DNA of 64,000 nucleotides from Sanguibacter gelidistatuariae (GTDB taxonomy: Bacteria > Actinomycetota > Actinomycetes > Actinomycetales > Cellulomonadaceae). The stretch is taken from assembly GCF_900096585.1 (NCBI RefSeq), contig NZ_FMYH01000005.1, forward strand, positions 62,001-126,000, in the 5' to 3' direction. The notes below the pieces were generated by a model. That model was not told where the DNA came from, ran no database searches, and saw only the letters and a program-made list of their open reading frames with translations. The stretch's first letter is position 1. Each line of letters begins with the position of its first letter. Below are positions 15,577 through 26,311 of the stretch, piece after piece. The translations under genes and the position numbers were made by a program.

Positions 15577-18060
15577 CTAACCCACCGCGTGCACCGGAGC
15601 CGCCAGCACGACCCCGGACCCGTCGCGGCGCGGGTCGGCCTCCGGCAGCGACACCGGCTGCCCGGCCGAACCGGTCGCGTGCGGGGGAGCCACGCCCACC
15701 CAGGCAAGGATGAGGGTGTCTTCGCCCTTGAGGAAGCGGTGCGCCCGCACCCCGCCGGTGGCCCGCCCCTTGGCCGGGTACGCCTCGAAGGGCGTGACCT
15801 TGATCGCCCCGGTCTGCGTCCCTGGCAGCGCGTCCTGTGACCCGGAGACGGTCACGACCGCGTGCGGGCCGTCGTCGGGCAGGACCGCCCCGAAGAAGAC
15901 CACCTGGTGGCCCGCGCCCAGCTTGATGCCCGCCATGCCGCCCGCTACGCGGCCCTGGGGGCGTACGGCGGAGGCCGGGAAGTGCAGCAGGCTTGCCTCG
16001 GAGCTGATGAAGACGAGCTCGGCGTCGTCGGCGACCGCGGCCGCGCCGACGACGGTGTCGCCTGCCTTGAGGGCGATGATCTCCCAGCTGTCCTTGGCCG
16101 GGAAGTCGCCGCGGGCGACCCGCTTGACCACGCCGGTCGCGGTGCCTACGGCGAGCGTGGGCGCGTCCTCGGCCAGGGAGACGAGCGAGATGACCGTCTC
16201 CCCGGGGTCGACGGCGCAGACCTCGATCGTGGGCACCCCGCCGGACAGGCTCGGGGCGCCCTGGGTGGGCGGCAGCGAGGGCAGGTCCAGGACCGACACC
16301 CGGATGATCCGCCCGCGCGAGGTCAGCGCGCCGATCTCGGCGCGAGCACTCGTGGCGACGACCGAGCGCAGCACGTCGTGGGCGTGGCGGTGGTCGTCGC
16401 GCAGGACCGGTTCGTCGCCGGCGGTGCGGGCCAGCAGCCCGGTCGCGGACAGCATGACCGAGCACGGGGTGTCCTCGACCTCGAGCGGGACCGCCGAGCC
16501 CCGGGTGGGAGCCAGGCCGGCCGCGCCGGCCGCACCGGTCACCCCGGCCCCGGCCGAGTCGAGCAGGATCGTGCGACGCGGGGTGCCGTAGATACGGGCC
16601 ACGTCGGCCATCTCCTGGCTGACCACGGAGCGCAGGCGGGCGTCGCTCGACAGGATCGCCATGAGCTCGGCGATCTCCTCGGTCAGGGCCGCCTGCTCCT
16701 TCTCCAGGTCGAGCTGGGAGAACTTCGTCAGGCGGCGCAGCCGCAGCTCGAGGATGTACTCGGCCTGCGGCTCGGACAGGTCGAAGACGCTGCGCAGCCG
16801 GCCGCGGGCGGTCTCGGCGTCGTCGGACGTGCGGATCACCTGGATCACCTCGTCGATGTCGACGATCGCCAGCAGCAGGCCCTCGACCAGGTGCAGGCGT
16901 TCCTGGCGCTTGGCCAGGCGGTGCTCGCAGCGCCGACGCACGACGTCGAGGCGGTGGTCGACCCACACCGAGAGCATCTCGCGCAGGCCCAGGGTGCGCG
17001 GCTGACCGTCGACGAGGGCGACGTTGTTCATGCCGAAGGAGTCCTCCATCGGCGTGTAGCGGAAGAGCTGCTCGAGGACCGCCTCGGGGTTGAAGCCCGT
17101 CTTGATCTCGATGACCAGGCGCAGCCCGTGGGAGCGGTCGGTCAGGTCGGTGACGGCCGTGATGCCCGAGAGCTTCTTGGACTGCACACCTTCCTTGATC
17201 TTCTCGATGACCTTCTCCGGGCCCACGAGGTAGGGCAGCTCGGTGACGATGATGCCCTTGCGCTTGGGCGTGACGTTCTCGACGCGGGTGGTCGCCCGGG
17301 TGCGGAAGGACCCGCGGCCGGTGCGGTAGGCGTCCCGGATGCCCTCGAGGCCGATGATCTTGCCGCCCGTGGGCAGGTCCGGACCGGGCACGAAGCGCAT
17401 GAGGTCCTCGAGCGCGGCCTTGGGGTTGGCCACGAGGTAGCGCGCGGCCGCGATCACCTCGATGAGGTTGTGCGGGGCGAGGTTCGTCGCCATCCCGACG
17501 GCGATCCCCGACGCGCCGTTGACCAGCAGGTTGGGGATCGCGGCTGGCAGCACCTCGGGCTGGACCAGCTTGTTGTCGTAGTTCGGCACGAAGTCGACGA
17601 CGTCCTCGTCGAGACCGGTCGTCATGACCAGGGCCGCCGGGGCGAGCCGTGCCTCGGTGTACCGCGGGGCGGCGGGGCCGTCGTCCAGGGAGCCGAAGTT
17701 GCCGTGGCCGTCGACCATCGGCAGGCGCAGGGAGAAGGACTGCGCCATGCGCACGAGGGCGTCGTAGATCGCGGTGTCGCCGTGCGGGTGCAGCTTGCCC
17801 ATGACCTCGCCGACGACGCGCGCGGACTTCACGTGGGCGCGGTCCGGGCGGAGGCCCATGTCCGCCATCTGGTAGAGGATGCGGCGCTGGACCGGCTTGA
17901 GGCCGTCCCGGGCGTCGGGCAGAGCGCGCGCGTAGATGACCGAGTAGGCGTACTCGAGGAAGGATCCCTCCATCTCCGCCGAGACATCGATGTCGATGAT
18001 CTTCTCGGTGAAGTCCGCTGGATCGATCGTGGGACCGGCGCCGGTCGACTTGCGTGCCAT
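15577..18060 (-). CDS. parC: DNA topoisomerase IV / gyrase-type subunit A
   Basis: 827 aa from the ATG at 18060, with GAGGAG upstream. The breakage-reunion domain is intact: quinolone-site region [12 protein letters not shown] (91-102) and active-site tyrosine Y134 in [10 protein letters not shown]. The tower and coiled-coil follow (to about residue 480), then a C-terminal beta-pinwheel. It cleaves and rejoins DNA as an A2B2 enzyme with an ATPase subunit, which is not in this window. Absence of gyrB next door and the sequence style favour ParC over GyrA, but I cannot separate them with certainty. It is divergent from the acetyltransferase gene. Confidence 0.85.
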   Translation of the reverse strand: MARKSTGAGPTIDPADFTEKIIDIDVSAEMEGSFLEYAYSVIYARALPDARDGLKPVQRRILYQMADMGLRPDRAHVKSARVVGEVMGKLHPHGDTAIYDALVRMAQSFSLRLPMVDGHGNFGSLDDGPAAPRYTEARLAPAALVMTTGLDEDVVDFVPNYDNKLVQPEVLPAAIPNLLVNGASGIAVGMATNLAPHNLIEVIAAARYLVANPKAALEDLMRFVPGPDLPTGGKIIGLEGIRDAYRTGRGSFRTRATTRVENVTPKRKGIIVTELPYLVGPEKVIEKIKEGVQSKKLSGITAVTDLTDRSHGLRLVIEIKTGFNPEAVLEQLFRYTPMEDSFGMNNVALVDGQPRTLGLREMLSVWVDHRLDVVRRRCEHRLAKRQERLHLVEGLLLAIVDIDEVIQVIRTSDDAETARGRLRSVFDLSEPQAEYILELRLRRLTKFSQLDLEKEQAALTEEIAELMAILSSDARLRSVVSQEMADVARIYGTPRRTILLDSAGAGVTGAAGAAGLAPTRGSAVPLEVEDTPCSVMLSATGLLARTAGDEPVLRDDHRHAHDVLRSVVATSARAEIGALTSRGRIIRVSVLDLPSLPPTQGAPSLSGGVPTIEVCAVDPGETVISLVSLAEDAPTLAVGTATGVVKRVARGDFPAKDSWEIIALKAGDTVVGAAAVADDAELVFISSEASLLHFPASAVRPQGRVAGGMAGIKLGAGHQVVFFGAVLPDDGPHAVVTVSGSQDALPGTQTGAIKVTPFEAYPAKGRATGGVRAHRFLKGEDTLILAWVGVAPPHATGSAGQPVSLPEADPRRDGSGVVLAAPVHAVG

Positions 18061-18174
18061 CGGGTTCGGCTCCTCAGCGGTTGTCAGGGTAGGAGTGGCG
18101 GGCAGAGTACATATTCCCACGACCGACGGTGTGCCCGGTCTTCGGGGGAAGCGGGCACGCCATAGCCTGTACCT

Positions 18175-20970
18175 GTGACCAGCGCACCGGATGAACCAGC
18201 GAGCCGTTCGGCGTCGGACCGCACCTACCCGCGCGAGTGGGAGGCCGACGTCGTGCTGCGCGACGGCACGACCGCGCGGCTGCGCCCCATCCGGGTCGGC
18301 GACCGCGACGCGCTGCAGCGCTTCCACACCCGCCAGTCCGAGCGCTCGACGTACATGCGGTTCTTCGCCGCGATGGAACGACTGTCCCCTCGGGACCTCA
18401 CCCGCTTCACGGTCGTGGACCATCACGACCGGGTCGCGCTCGTCGTGGTGGCCGCCGTGCCCGGCCCGGACGGGCAGGGTACGCACGAGGAGATCATCGG
18501 CGTCGCCCGCTTCGACCGGATCGGCCCCGGGGAGGCCGAGGTCGCCTTCAACATCGCCGACTCCCACCAGGGGCGCGGACTCGGCTCGGTCCTGCTCGAG
18601 CACCTCGCCGCGGCCGCCCGCGAGGTCGGCGTGCGCCGGTTCACGGCCGAGGTGCTGCCCCAGAACGGCAAGATGCTCACGGTCTTCCGGGAGGCCGGAT
18701 ACAAGACCACCCAGCACGTCGACGACGGGATCGTGTCGGTGAGCATCGACCTCGACCCCACGGAACGTTCCCGCCAGGTCATGGCCGACCGCGAGCACCG
18801 CGCCGAGGCCCGCAGCATACGGGGCCTGTTCACCCCCGGCTCGGTCGTCGTGGTCACCTCGCCCCAGGCCGACGACTACCAGACCCAGCTGGCTGTCCGG
18901 GTGGTCGGTGCCCTGCTCGACGCGCGGGGCGCCGTCGACCCGGTCGTCCTGACCGTCGTCGGCCTCGCGCCCCACGCCCGCCAGGCGATCGAGGAGCGGC
19001 CTGCGGTCGCCGACGCAGCCTCGCCCGTCGCCTTCGTCGACACCCTCGGCGAGGTCGACGGCCCAGCCGACCTCGCCGTCCTCACCGTCCCGGCGACGGA
19101 GGCCGCCGACGTGGTCCGCGCCCTCGCCCCGCTGTCCGTGCGCGCCGTCGTGGTGGCGGGCCCCGGCTATGCCGAGACGGGGGAGGACGGCCTCGTGCTG
19201 CAGCGCGCCGTGGTGCGGTCCGCGCACGCGGCGGGCATGCGCGTCGTCGGCCCAGGCTCCTACGGGCTGTTCGCCCAGCGTCCCGAGGTGACCTTCAACG
19301 CCTCCCTCGCCCCCGCCCTGCCACCGGCCGGCCGGGTCGGGCTGTTCTGCCAGTCCGCCCCGATGGCCGTGACCGTCCTGGCCACGGTCGCCCGGCGCGG
19401 GCTGGGCGTGTCGTCCTTCCTGTCCGCGGGCAACCGCGCCGACGTCTCGGGCAACGACCTCATGCAGTTCTGGCAGGACGACGACTCGACCGACGTCGTG
19501 GGCCTCTACCTCGAGTCGATCGGCAACCCGCGCAAGTTCTCCCGGATCGCCCGGAGGCTCGGCCTGGTCAAGCCCGTCGTGGTCGTCACGGCCGGCCGGT
19601 CCGGGCACATCGTGCCGCCCGGGCACGCCGTGCGCACGACCCGCGCGCCACGCCGCACGCTCGAGGAGATGTTCCGTCAGTCCGGGGTGATCCGCGCCGA
19701 GAACACCCACCAGATGATCGACATCATCCAGCTCCTTGCCCACCAGAAGCTGCCCCAGGGGCGCCGGGTCGCGATCGTGGCGAGCTCGGCGCCGCTGGCC
19801 GCCGTGGTCGCCGAGGCCGCCGGTTCGGCCGGGCTCGTGATCACCGGGCGGGTCGGGATCGTCCAGGACGGTGCGACCGAGGCCCAGGTCACCGATGCGG
19901 TCGACGCGGTCTACGAAGACGGCGCGAGCGACGTGGTCGTCGCCGTGCACGTCCCGGTCCTCGGACGCCAGGACGACCGGTTCTGCGAGGCGGTGGCCCG
20001 TGCCGCCGCGCGCACCGGCCGACCGACCGTGGCCAGCATCCTCGGCCTGCACGGGCTCGTCCCCCTGCTCACTGCGCCCGCTCCGGACGGGTCGATGGTC
20101 ACAGTGCCGGCGTACTCGACCCCAGAGGACGCCGTCCAGGCCCTCGGCGCAGTCGTGCGGTACTCGGCGTGGTTGGGGCAGGACCACGGTGAGGCGCTCG
20201 TCTACCCAGATGCTGACGTCGCCGGCGCTCGGCGCATCATCGAGGCCCACGCGGGCGACGCACGCAGCAGCGACCTCGCGGCGGAGGAGGTCCGGGCGCT
20301 CCTGGGGTGCTATGGCATCGACCTGTGGCGCTCGGTCCGGGTCACGGACGTGGACGGGGCGGTGGCCGCGGCCCACGACCTGGGCTGGCCGGTCGCGCTC
20401 AAGAGCACGGCCGAGTCGCTGCGTCACCGCGCCGACCTCGGCGGTGTGCGCCTGAACATCGCGGACGAGGCCGAGCTGCGCACCGACTACGAGCAGATGT
20501 GCCTGGGGCTCGCGGACCACCTGCCCGTCGGCCGGCACGGCGGCGGGGCGGCCCAGTTCGAGGTGCAGCGCATGGCCCCGAGCGGGGTGGCCTGCGTCGT
20601 ACGATCGACCGAGGACGTGCTCTACGGACCGGTCGTGTCCTTCGGGCTCTCCGGCGACGCGACCGACCTGCTCGGCGACATGAGCTACGGGGTCCCCCCG
20701 CTGACCACGACGGACGTCGCGCAGATGGTCCGGTCCATCCGCGCCGCACCGCGGCTCTTCGGCTACAAGGGGCTGCCCGAGGCCGACGCGAGCGCGATCG
20801 AGGACCTCATCGGCCGGGTCTGCGAGCTCGCCGAGAACCACCCCGACGTCCAGTCCCTCGAGCTCTACCCGGTCGTGGTCGCCGAGCGCGGGGCCACGGT
20901 GCTCAGCGCGCGGATCACGGTGGGCGCGGCGAACCGCAAGGACGGCCTGCGCCGGGCGCTGCCCGACTGA
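18175..20970 (+). CDS. GNAT / NDP-forming acyl-CoA synthetase-like protein acetyltransferase
   Basis: 931 aa. GTG at 18175 follows a TAGCCT hexamer by 6 nt (likely leaderless). The N-terminal GNAT domain (about 20-185) has [18 protein letters not shown] and the acetyl-CoA loop [13 protein letters not shown]. Then come a CoA-binding Rossmann domain, a ligase-CoA domain ([17 protein letters not shown]) and an ATP-grasp-like C-terminus ([21 protein letters not shown]). This GNAT-first order is that of the Streptomyces PatA-type lysine acetyltransferase, reversed from enterobacterial Pat. Such enzymes silence acyl-CoA synthetases by acetylating a lysine. The synthetase part is usually non-catalytic and senses a ligand; I did not verify its active-site histidine. 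Confidence 0.8.
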   Translation: MTSAPDEPASRSASDRTYPREWEADVVLRDGTTARLRPIRVGDRDALQRFHTRQSERSTYMRFFAAMERLSPRDLTRFTVVDHHDRVALVVVAAVPGPDGQGTHEEIIGVARFDRIGPGEAEVAFNIADSHQGRGLGSVLLEHLAAAAREVGVRRFTAEVLPQNGKMLTVFREAGYKTTQHVDDGIVSVSIDLDPTERSRQVMADREHRAEARSIRGLFTPGSVVVVTSPQADDYQTQLAVRVVGALLDARGAVDPVVLTVVGLAPHARQAIEERPAVADAASPVAFVDTLGEVDGPADLAVLTVPATEAADVVRALAPLSVRAVVVAGPGYAETGEDGLVLQRAVVRSAHAAGMRVVGPGSYGLFAQRPEVTFNASLAPALPPAGRVGLFCQSAPMAVTVLATVARRGLGVSSFLSAGNRADVSGNDLMQFWQDDDSTDVVGLYLESIGNPRKFSRIARRLGLVKPVVVVTAGRSGHIVPPGHAVRTTRAPRRTLEEMFRQSGVIRAENTHQMIDIIQLLAHQKLPQGRRVAIVASSAPLAAVVAEAAGSAGLVITGRVGIVQDGATEAQVTDAVDAVYEDGASDVVVAVHVPVLGRQDDRFCEAVARAAARTGRPTVASILGLHGLVPLLTAPAPDGSMVTVPAYSTPEDAVQALGAVVRYSAWLGQDHGEALVYPDADVAGARRIIEAHAGDARSSDLAAEEVRALLGCYGIDLWRSVRVTDVDGAVAAAHDLGWPVALKSTAESLRHRADLGGVRLNIADEAELRTDYEQMCLGLADHLPVGRHGGGAAQFEVQRMAPSGVACVVRSTEDVLYGPVVSFGLSGDATDLLGDMSYGVPPLTTTDVAQMVRSIRAAPRLFGYKGLPEADASAIEDLIGRVCELAENHPDVQSLELYPVVVAERGATVLSARITVGAANRKDGLRRALPD

Positions 20971-21039
20971 CGACGGGCACGGCGCAGCGACCCGAGCGCC
21001 GTCTGCGGCGTTGTCGGCGACGGCGCCTACTATGGGTAC

Positions 21040-21681
21040 GTGTCTTCGACCAGCCCTGACCTCCGTACCGACCTGCACCGCCAGCTCAACCGCGCGGGCT
21101 ACTACCCCGACCTCGTCGCCGACGTCCTCGACGTTGCGCTCGCCGACGAGCCCGTCGAGGCCCACCTCGTCCACGTCGAGACGACGTTCACGACCTCCGA
21201 GGTGCGCCGTCACGTGACCGTGCTGGTGCTGACCGCCTCCCGGCTGGTCCTCGCCCACGTCGACGACCACTCCGGCGATCCTGCGGGTGACCACCTGGAC
21301 GGCCACGACGTCGACGAGCACGCCGCACCCCAGTCGAGCGCCGCCGCGACGACCGAGGCCGTCCCGCTGGCCCAGGTGAAGTCCGTCGTGCTCACGCACA
21401 TGGTCAACTCGCCCGAGAACCATGTGCCTGGAGCGCCGCCTGCCGAACTCACCCTCGCGGTCGGCTGGGGCGCCGTCTCTCGCATCGACCTCGAGCCCGC
21501 GCAGTGCCCCGACCCGCAGTGCGAGGCCGACCACGGGCTGACCGGCTCGGTCGCCAACGACGACGTCCTCGTGCGGATCAGCGCGCAGGCCGAGGGGCAG
21601 GAGGCCGTGCGGTCCGCGGTCGCCTTCGCCAAGGCTCTCTCGGCAGCGACCGGGCACGCCGCCCGGGGCGGGATCCGGTGA
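21040..21681 (+). CDS. DUF5998 family protein
   Basis: 213 aa, GTG start 6 nt after TACTAT (likely leaderless). It begins [33 protein letters not shown] and is predicted to be a soluble cytosolic protein rich in acidic residues, with beta strands such as [21 protein letters not shown] recognise it as the actinobacterial DUF5998 type, which has no assigned function. Its stop overlaps the next gene's start (GTGA), so it is coupled to the phosphodiesterase-like protein. [11 protein letters not shown] is a small Cys/His cluster that could bind metal, although only two cysteines are present. Confidence 0.65.
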   Translation: MSSTSPDLRTDLHRQLNRAGYYPDLVADVLDVALADEPVEAHLVHVETTFTTSEVRRHVTVLVLTASRLVLAHVDDHSGDPAGDHLDGHDVDEHAAPQSSAAATTEAVPLAQVKSVVLTHMVNSPENHVPGAPPAELTLAVGWGAVSRIDLEPAQCPDPQCEADHGLTGSVANDDVLVRISAQAEGQEAVRSAVAFAKALSAATGHAARGGIR

Positions 21682-22862
21682 TCCCGGGGCCCACCACGAG
21701 CCTCACCGACGCCGCCCGCAGCCTGGGCTTCCTTCTCCCGGACTCCGGTGGCCGCAGCCTGTCTGCCGTCCTGCCCGCCGTCGCGGGGAGCCTGGGCGTG
21801 ACCGACGGTGCCGGGCGCTTCGGGGCGGCCCAGCGGCTGTTGCGGCTCGCGCCCGCGGAGCGGGTGTGCGTGGTCCTGATCGACGGGCTCGGCTTCGAGA
21901 ACCTCACCGAGCGCAGCGGCCACGCGCCGTTCATGCGCTCCCTGCTGGCCGACGGTGGCGAGCTGACCTGCGGCTTCCCCTCGACCACGGCCGTGTCCAT
22001 GGGGATCTTCGGAACCGGCACCGGACCGGGACGGACCGGCCTTCTCGGCTACACCGTCCGCAACCCGCACACTGGCGCTCTCGCCAACATGGTGTCCTGG
22101 ACCGGGCTCGGCGCCCCCGAGGACGTCCAGCGCGAAGGGACCGTCTTCGAGGCGATCACCGGCGCCGGGATCGCGGTGACCACGGTGGGCCCGGCCAAGT
22201 TCGCACAGTCCGGGATGACCCGAGCGGCGCTGCGCGGTGGCCGGTACTGGAACGCGGAGTCGTTGGCCGACCGCGTCGACGCGGCCTCCTACGAGCTCAT
22301 CTCACCCGGTCTCGTCTACCTGTACTGGGGAGACGTCGACAAGATCGGTCACCACGAGGGCGCCCGGTCCTGGCAGTGGGGCGACGCCCTCGAGGCCGCT
22401 GACCGCGAGATCGAACGCCTCGCGCGGACCCTGCCGAGCGGAACCCGCCTGATCATCACCGCCGACCACGGCATGGTCGACGTCGACGTCTCCAAGCGCT
22501 GGGACGTGGCACAGATCACCGGGCTGAGCGAGGGCGTCAAGATCGTCGCCGGAGAGCCCCGGGCCGTCCACGTCTACTCCCGCAAGGCCAGCGGCGCACC
22601 GGCCGTCGCCGCCCGCTGGCGCGACGTGCTCGGCGACGGCGCGCTCGTGGCCACCCGCGACGAGGTGATCGACGCAGGCTGGCTGGGACCAGTGTCCGAC
22701 CACGTCGCGCCGTACATCGGCGACGTGATCGTGGCGCTGACCGGGGCCGGGACCGTCGTCGACTCCCGGACGCAGAGCGCCGCCTCACTCGGGCTCCGCG
22801 GGGTCCACGGCTCGCTCACCCCACGCGAGATGCGCATCCCGTACCTGACGCTCAGCGTCTGA
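21678..22862 (+). CDS. Alkaline phosphatase superfamily / nucleotide pyrophosphatase-like protein
   Basis: 394 aa from the GTG in a GTGA overlap. The metal and nucleophile layout of the alkaline phosphatase/phosphodiesterase superfamily is visible: [13 protein letters not shown] (first Asp) near residue 70, [10 protein letters not shown] with the Thr nucleophile near residue 103, [13 protein letters not shown] near 220 and [11 protein letters not shown] near 260. No signal peptide is obvious, so it is likely cytosolic. Members hydrolyse phosphodiester or pyrophosphate bonds of nucleotides or lipids; the substrate here is unknown. It forms a two-gene unit with DUF5998 and converges on sepH across a terminator. 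Confidence 0.8.
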   Translation: MIPGPTTSLTDAARSLGFLLPDSGGRSLSAVLPAVAGSLGVTDGAGRFGAAQRLLRLAPAERVCVVLIDGLGFENLTERSGHAPFMRSLLADGGELTCGFPSTTAVSMGIFGTGTGPGRTGLLGYTVRNPHTGALANMVSWTGLGAPEDVQREGTVFEAITGAGIAVTTVGPAKFAQSGMTRAALRGGRYWNAESLADRVDAASYELISPGLVYLYWGDVDKIGHHEGARSWQWGDALEAADREIERLARTLPSGTRLIITADHGMVDVDVSKRWDVAQITGLSEGVKIVAGEPRAVHVYSRKASGAPAVAARWRDVLGDGALVATRDEVIDAGWLGPVSDHVAPYIGDVIVALTGAGTVVDSRTQSAASLGLRGVHGSLTPREMRIPYLTLSV

Positions 22863-22867
22863 GAGGC

Positions 22868-22897
22868 GCGCGGGCCCGAACGTGTTCCGGCCCGCGC
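22868..22897. terminator. Bidirectional terminator between the phosphodiesterase gene and sepH
   Basis: A 9-bp GC-rich stem, GCGCGGGCC paired with GGCCCGCGC, with a 12-nt loop fills the 37-bp gap between two convergent stop codons. Confidence 0.65.
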
Positions 22898-22899
22898 AC

Positions 22900-24087
22900 T
22901 CACTCCGGCTTCGCGCCGAAGACGATCTCGTCCCAGCTGGGCACCTTGGACCGGGCCCGGCGGCTCGCGCGCGGCTTGGCCGGCTCGTCGGCCGGCGTGG
23001 CATCGCTCGTCGCGGTCGGGGCCGTCGCAGGCGCGACCGGTGCCTCGGCGGCAGTCGGGACCAGGGCACGTCCCGTCGGGTCGGCAGACGTCTCGGCCTT
23101 GGCGGGCTCCTGGGAGCCCGCGTCATCGGTCGTGGCCGCCGGGTGGGCGGTCTTCGGGAGGGAGTAGACCCGGGCGTCGCGCTCGTCGCCGGCGGGGTGC
23201 GCGCCGGGCGCGTCCGCGTCGAGGTTGAAGGTCGACGGCGGGCCGAAGCCCTCGAAGCCGGTCTCGTCGTCGAGGTCCATCTGCTGGCGCACGCCGCGTC
23301 GCCCCTGCAGGTCGTCGAGCAGAGCCGACGTCTCCTCGAGCTCGACGTCACGGGGGTCCGGGACAGCCACGGTGAGGTCGGCGCGCCGGGAGTCGGTCAG
23401 GCGGGCATCGATCGCGTCGAGCACGGGGCGGATCGAGCCGTCCGCCTCGACGTCGAAGACCGAGGCGCGGACCGAGGCCAGGTGGCGACGGGGGATGGGC
23501 TCGTCGGCGATCTCGGTCTCGGAGAGCCAGCGGGCCTCGTCCTCGAGGGCGTGCAGCGAGCGTGCCGGCGCGTCGAAGGTCCAGCGGGCGATCCGTTCCT
23601 GGCCGCCGACGTCGAAGGCCACTGTGACGATCCAGCCGTGACCGTCCGGGCGCGCCGCGTCCCACTCGAGCGTCTCGGTGTCCACGCCGCGAGCTGCGAG
23701 ACGGTCGGTGACCAGGTCTCCGAGGGTCGGTGAGCTGTTGTCCCGGCCGACGCGGGTGGCCGCGGCCTGCTGGGCGATGAAGGCACGCTCGGCGAGCACC
23801 GGGCCCTCGTAGCGGCGGACCTGGGCGACGGTGATGCCAGCATCTGCGGCGATCTCCTCGGCGCTCTGGCCGGCGCGCACGCGGGACTGGATCTCGCGCG
23901 GGGGCAGTACCCCTGCGCCCTGGGACCTCAGGTGCTCCAGTCGCGGACGATCACCGCGGACCGCTGCGCGCAGCGCATCGGTGATCGGTAGACGGAGCTT
24001 CTTGCCACCCGGACCCGCCAGGACGAGGTGCTCCCCGTCGTCGTGCAGCCCGACGAGCCGTAGTTCACCTGCACTCAACTCAACCAT
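22900..24087 (-). CDS. sepH: Septation protein SepH
   Basis: 395 aa from the ATG at 24087, chosen because AGGAGG lies 6 nt upstream and the protein begins MVELSAGELRLVGLHDDGEHL as in the family. The N-terminal DUF3071 region (1-180) includes a helix-turn-helix-like segment, EEIAADAGITVAQVRRYEGP. The C-terminal half is disordered, rich in Ala/Pro/Thr, and ends with a conserved-looking basic patch, RASRRARSKVPSWDEIVFGA. In Streptomyces and mycobacteria SepH stimulates FtsZ assembly at division sites. It is convergent with the phosphodiesterase gene and divergent from suhB. Confidence 0.85.
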   Translation of the reverse strand: MVELSAGELRLVGLHDDGEHLVLAGPGGKKLRLPITDALRAAVRGDRPRLEHLRSQGAGVLPPREIQSRVRAGQSAEEIAADAGITVAQVRRYEGPVLAERAFIAQQAAATRVGRDNSSPTLGDLVTDRLAARGVDTETLEWDAARPDGHGWIVTVAFDVGGQERIARWTFDAPARSLHALEDEARWLSETEIADEPIPRRHLASVRASVFDVEADGSIRPVLDAIDARLTDSRRADLTVAVPDPRDVELEETSALLDDLQGRRGVRQQMDLDDETGFEGFGPPSTFNLDADAPGAHPAGDERDARVYSLPKTAHPAATTDDAGSQEPAKAETSADPTGRALVPTAAEAPVAPATAPTATSDATPADEPAKPRASRRARSKVPSWDEIVFGAKPE

Positions 24088-24231
24088 GCGTCCTCCTGTG
24101 GCACCTGCTTTACGTGCCAGGGTGCCATCTTCTCGGGGCCCCGTGGCGCACGTGGGTCGGTGCGCCGCGCCTGGAGATGGAAGGTCCTCCTCCGCGAGGT
24201 CGGCCCGTGCGGCGTCAGGCAAGATGATCCT

Positions 24232-25089
24232 ATGACCCCAGACCCTTCAGCACACGCCGTCACCCTGCCCGACGCCGCAGCGCTCGCCGCGCTGCGCAGC
24301 CTCGCCGAGCGCGCGGCCCTCGCCGCCGCGGACCTCGTGCGGACCACTCGGCCCGACCAGGTGACCGTCGCGGCGACGAAGTCCTCCCCGGTCGACGTCG
24401 TCACCGCGATGGACGCGGCGTCGGAGGTCCTGCTCCGCAAACTCATCCTCGCCGAGCGTCCGGACGACGCGATCCTCGGTGAGGAGGACGGCCACGTGGC
24501 CGGCACGAGCGGGCTCACCTGGGTCATCGATCCGGTCGACGGGACGGTCAACTACCTCTACGGCGTGCCGGCCTACGCGATCTCCGTCGCGGTCGTGGCC
24601 GGCGCGGCGGACCCGCGGGAGTGGACGGCCCTGGCCGGTTGCGTCGTGCACGTGAGCGGTGGGACGAGCTGGACGGCTTCGCGCGGAGGTGGTGCGACCC
24701 GGGACGGCCAGCCGATCTCGGTCAACGCCGCAAAGGACCTGTCCCAGAGCCTCGTCGGGACGGGCTTCGGCTACGCGAGCGAGCGCCGGGCGGCTCAGGC
24801 GCAGGTCCTCACGCATGTGCTGCCACGGGTCCGGGACATCCGACGGATCGGGTCGGCGGCCCTCGATCTGTGCATGGTCGCCCAGGGCACGCTCGACCTC
24901 GTCTACGAGCGCGGGCTCAATCCGTGGGACATGGCTGCCGGTGCGCTGATCGTCGAGGAGGCCGGGGGAGTCGTCACCGGGCTGCGGGGGATCCCGGCGA
25001 GCCCAGACATGACGGTCGCAGGCCCGGGGGGGTCCGTGGCCGAGCTCGTGGCGCTGCTCGAGGAGCACGGGGCCGACCAGGGCGCCTGA
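24232..25089 (+). CDS. suhB: Inositol monophosphatase family protein
   Basis: 285 aa from the ATG at 24232. The Mg-dependent phosphatase motifs are complete: ILGEEDG near residue 82, WVIDPVDGTVNYLYG near 95-110, and NPWDMAAGALIVEEAGG near 225-240. It removes phosphate from inositol 1-phosphate or similar sugar phosphates in the cytoplasm, feeding inositol metabolism. I use suhB by synteny with mycobacteria, where it also precedes the DUF4193 and dut genes. It is divergent from sepH. Substrate specificity within this family is loose. Confidence 0.85.
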   Translation: MTPDPSAHAVTLPDAAALAALRSLAERAALAAADLVRTTRPDQVTVAATKSSPVDVVTAMDAASEVLLRKLILAERPDDAILGEEDGHVAGTSGLTWVIDPVDGTVNYLYGVPAYAISVAVVAGAADPREWTALAGCVVHVSGGTSWTASRGGGATRDGQPISVNAAKDLSQSLVGTGFGYASERRAAQAQVLTHVLPRVRDIRRIGSAALDLCMVAQGTLDLVYERGLNPWDMAAGALIVEEAGGVVTGLRGIPASPDMTVAGPGGSVAELVALLEEHGADQGA

Positions 25090-25390
25090 ACCAGGTATGG
25101 TCTGGCGGATACCCAGTCAGTACTCAGCAGGGACTCAGCCGTCGTTCGGCTGCCATCCTGCCGCGAAGACGTTTTCAGAGCCAGATCGGCGCGATCTGTG
25201 GACAGTGAGCAAAATCACTAGGCCGAAGATATGCGGTGGGCTCGAAAATGTTGCACAATCCCTTCGCCACCCGGGAACAACTGGAGTGGCCCGAGCATTA
25301 CATGCGTAAGCAACGAATTGCGTCACACCGAGGGGCCTCGCGGTCGCTTCGGCACCCACCAAACATCTGCAATGGAGTGTGAGCCCACAC
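25090..25390. other. 301-bp intergenic region, relatively AT-rich, no gene seen
   Basis: Between suhB and the DUF4193 gene. Visible elements are a repeated ACTCAGC near 25116-25137, a small hairpin AGCCG-TCGTT-CGGCT near 25138-25153, and an inverted repeat TTAC-ATGC-GTAA at 25298-25309. Base composition is clearly lower in G+C than in the flanking genes. No well-spaced -35/-10 pair stands out, although the DUF4193 promoter must lie here. Confidence 0.5.
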
Positions 25391-25690
25391 ATGGCAACCG
25401 ACTACGACGCCCCCCGCAAGACAGAGGAAGACCTCAGTGAGGATTCTCTCGAAGAGCTGAAGGCGCGTCGCTCTGACAAGAGCTCAGGAGTCGTGGACGA
25501 GGACGAGACGGAAGCAGCCGAGGGCTTTGAGCTTCCCGGCGCCGATCTCTCCGGCGAAGAGCTCTCCGTCCGCGTGCTCCCGCGTCAGGCGGACGAGTTC
25601 ACGTGCTCGAGCTGCTTCCTCGTCCACCACCGCAGCCAGCTCGCCAGCGAGAAGAACGGCAAGCAGATCTGCTCGGAGTGCGCTTCCTGA
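25391..25690 (+). CDS. DUF4193 family zinc-ribbon-like protein
   Basis: 99 aa, ATG start. A very acidic N-terminus (EEDLSEDSLEELKARR, DEDETEAAEGFELPG) leads to a C-terminal Cys4 unit, CSSC near residue 80 and CSEC near residue 95, spaced like a small zinc ribbon. The family is conserved across Actinobacteria beside dut and DUF3093 and has no established function. A nucleic-acid or RNA-polymerase-related role is possible from the acidic/zinc-ribbon make-up but is only a guess. A strong hairpin 30 bp downstream probably terminates it as a single-gene transcript. Confidence 0.85.
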   Translation: MATDYDAPRKTEEDLSEDSLEELKARRSDKSSGVVDEDETEAAEGFELPGADLSGEELSVRVLPRQADEFTCSSCFLVHHRSQLASEKNGKQICSECAS

Positions 25691-25720
25691 CCTTCAGGCT
25701 CGCACTCAATCGTTTACGAA

Positions 25721-25751
25721 CCGCGCGATCGTCCCCTGGACGGTCGCGCGG
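25721..25751. terminator. Bidirectional hairpin terminator
   Basis: CCGCGCGA-T-CGTCC pairs with GGACG-G-TCGCGCGG, giving a 14-bp stem (one U-G wobble) with a 3-nt loop, between the convergent DUF4193 and DUF3093 genes. Confidence 0.7.
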
Positions 25752-25794
25752 CGTCGTTGGCGGTCGATCCCGGTCGCGGTCGCGACTCTGGCCG

Positions 25795-26277
25795 TCACGG
25801 AGCGGTCAGGGCGGCCGCCAGGTCGCGTGCGCGCCGGCTGGAGACGATCCAGTACGGCGTCGGGTCCGCAGGATCGGTGACCTTGACCCGCACCCCGCCC
25901 CCGGCCCACGTACGCAGGCACGCGAAGGCCCGCGGGTCCCACTCGGTGCCCATCGCCCGGAGCACCTCGGCGCGGTCCAGGACCGTGGCCTCCCCGAGCA
26001 GCGCGAGGGGGATGTGCGCCTTCCCGGCGACCAGCTCGCCGTCGCGCACCGCGACGACGGGGGAGTACGCCCAGGCCAGCAGGACGCCGACGGCCAGTGC
26101 CACCAGACCGGTCACGACCGCGGCGGCCGTGCTGGCCACGGTCGCTGCGAGGCCGAGGATCGCCGCGGTGACCACCACACCGATCCACCCGCCCGGACCG
26201 GGCAGCAACCGCTCGGAGAAGCTCGCCCCGGCGGGGCTCGGCGTCACGTGGGCAGGATCTGGCGCGGGAGAAGTCAT
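25795..26277 (-). CDS. DUF3093 membrane protein
   Basis: 160 aa from the ATG at 26277; a second ATG at 26286 is also in frame. Two adjacent hydrophobic helices (GWIGVVVTAAILGLAATVA and AVVTGLVALAVGVLLAWAY) are followed by a soluble C-terminal domain with HIPLALLGEATVLD, GTEWDPRAFACLRTWAGGGV and YWIVSSRRARDLAAAL. This matches DUF3093, found in most Actinobacteria next to dut and of unknown function. It is divergent from dut with about 35 bp between start codons, so the promoters must overlap. Confidence 0.8.
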   Translation of the reverse strand: MTSPAPDPAHVTPSPAGASFSERLLPGPGGWIGVVVTAAILGLAATVASTAAAVVTGLVALAVGVLLAWAYSPVVAVRDGELVAGKAHIPLALLGEATVLDRAEVLRAMGTEWDPRAFACLRTWAGGGVRVKVTDPADPTPYWIVSSRRARDLAAALTAP

Positions 26278-26311
26278 GGGATCCATGATGCCAGCGCTAG
26301 AGTCTCCTACC

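Noticed and set aside
18061-21657. Upstream continuation of the topoisomerase reading frame on the minus strand, giving a protein of over 2000 residues
   Set aside because: It is antisense to the acetyltransferase and DUF5998 genes, has the low-complexity composition of a shadow frame, and the real start ([10 protein letters not shown] with GAGGAG upstream) is at 18060.
22877-22888. LexA-like CGAAC...GTTC sequence
   Set aside because: The half-sites are only 2 bp apart instead of 4 and form the loop of a terminator hairpin between convergent genes.
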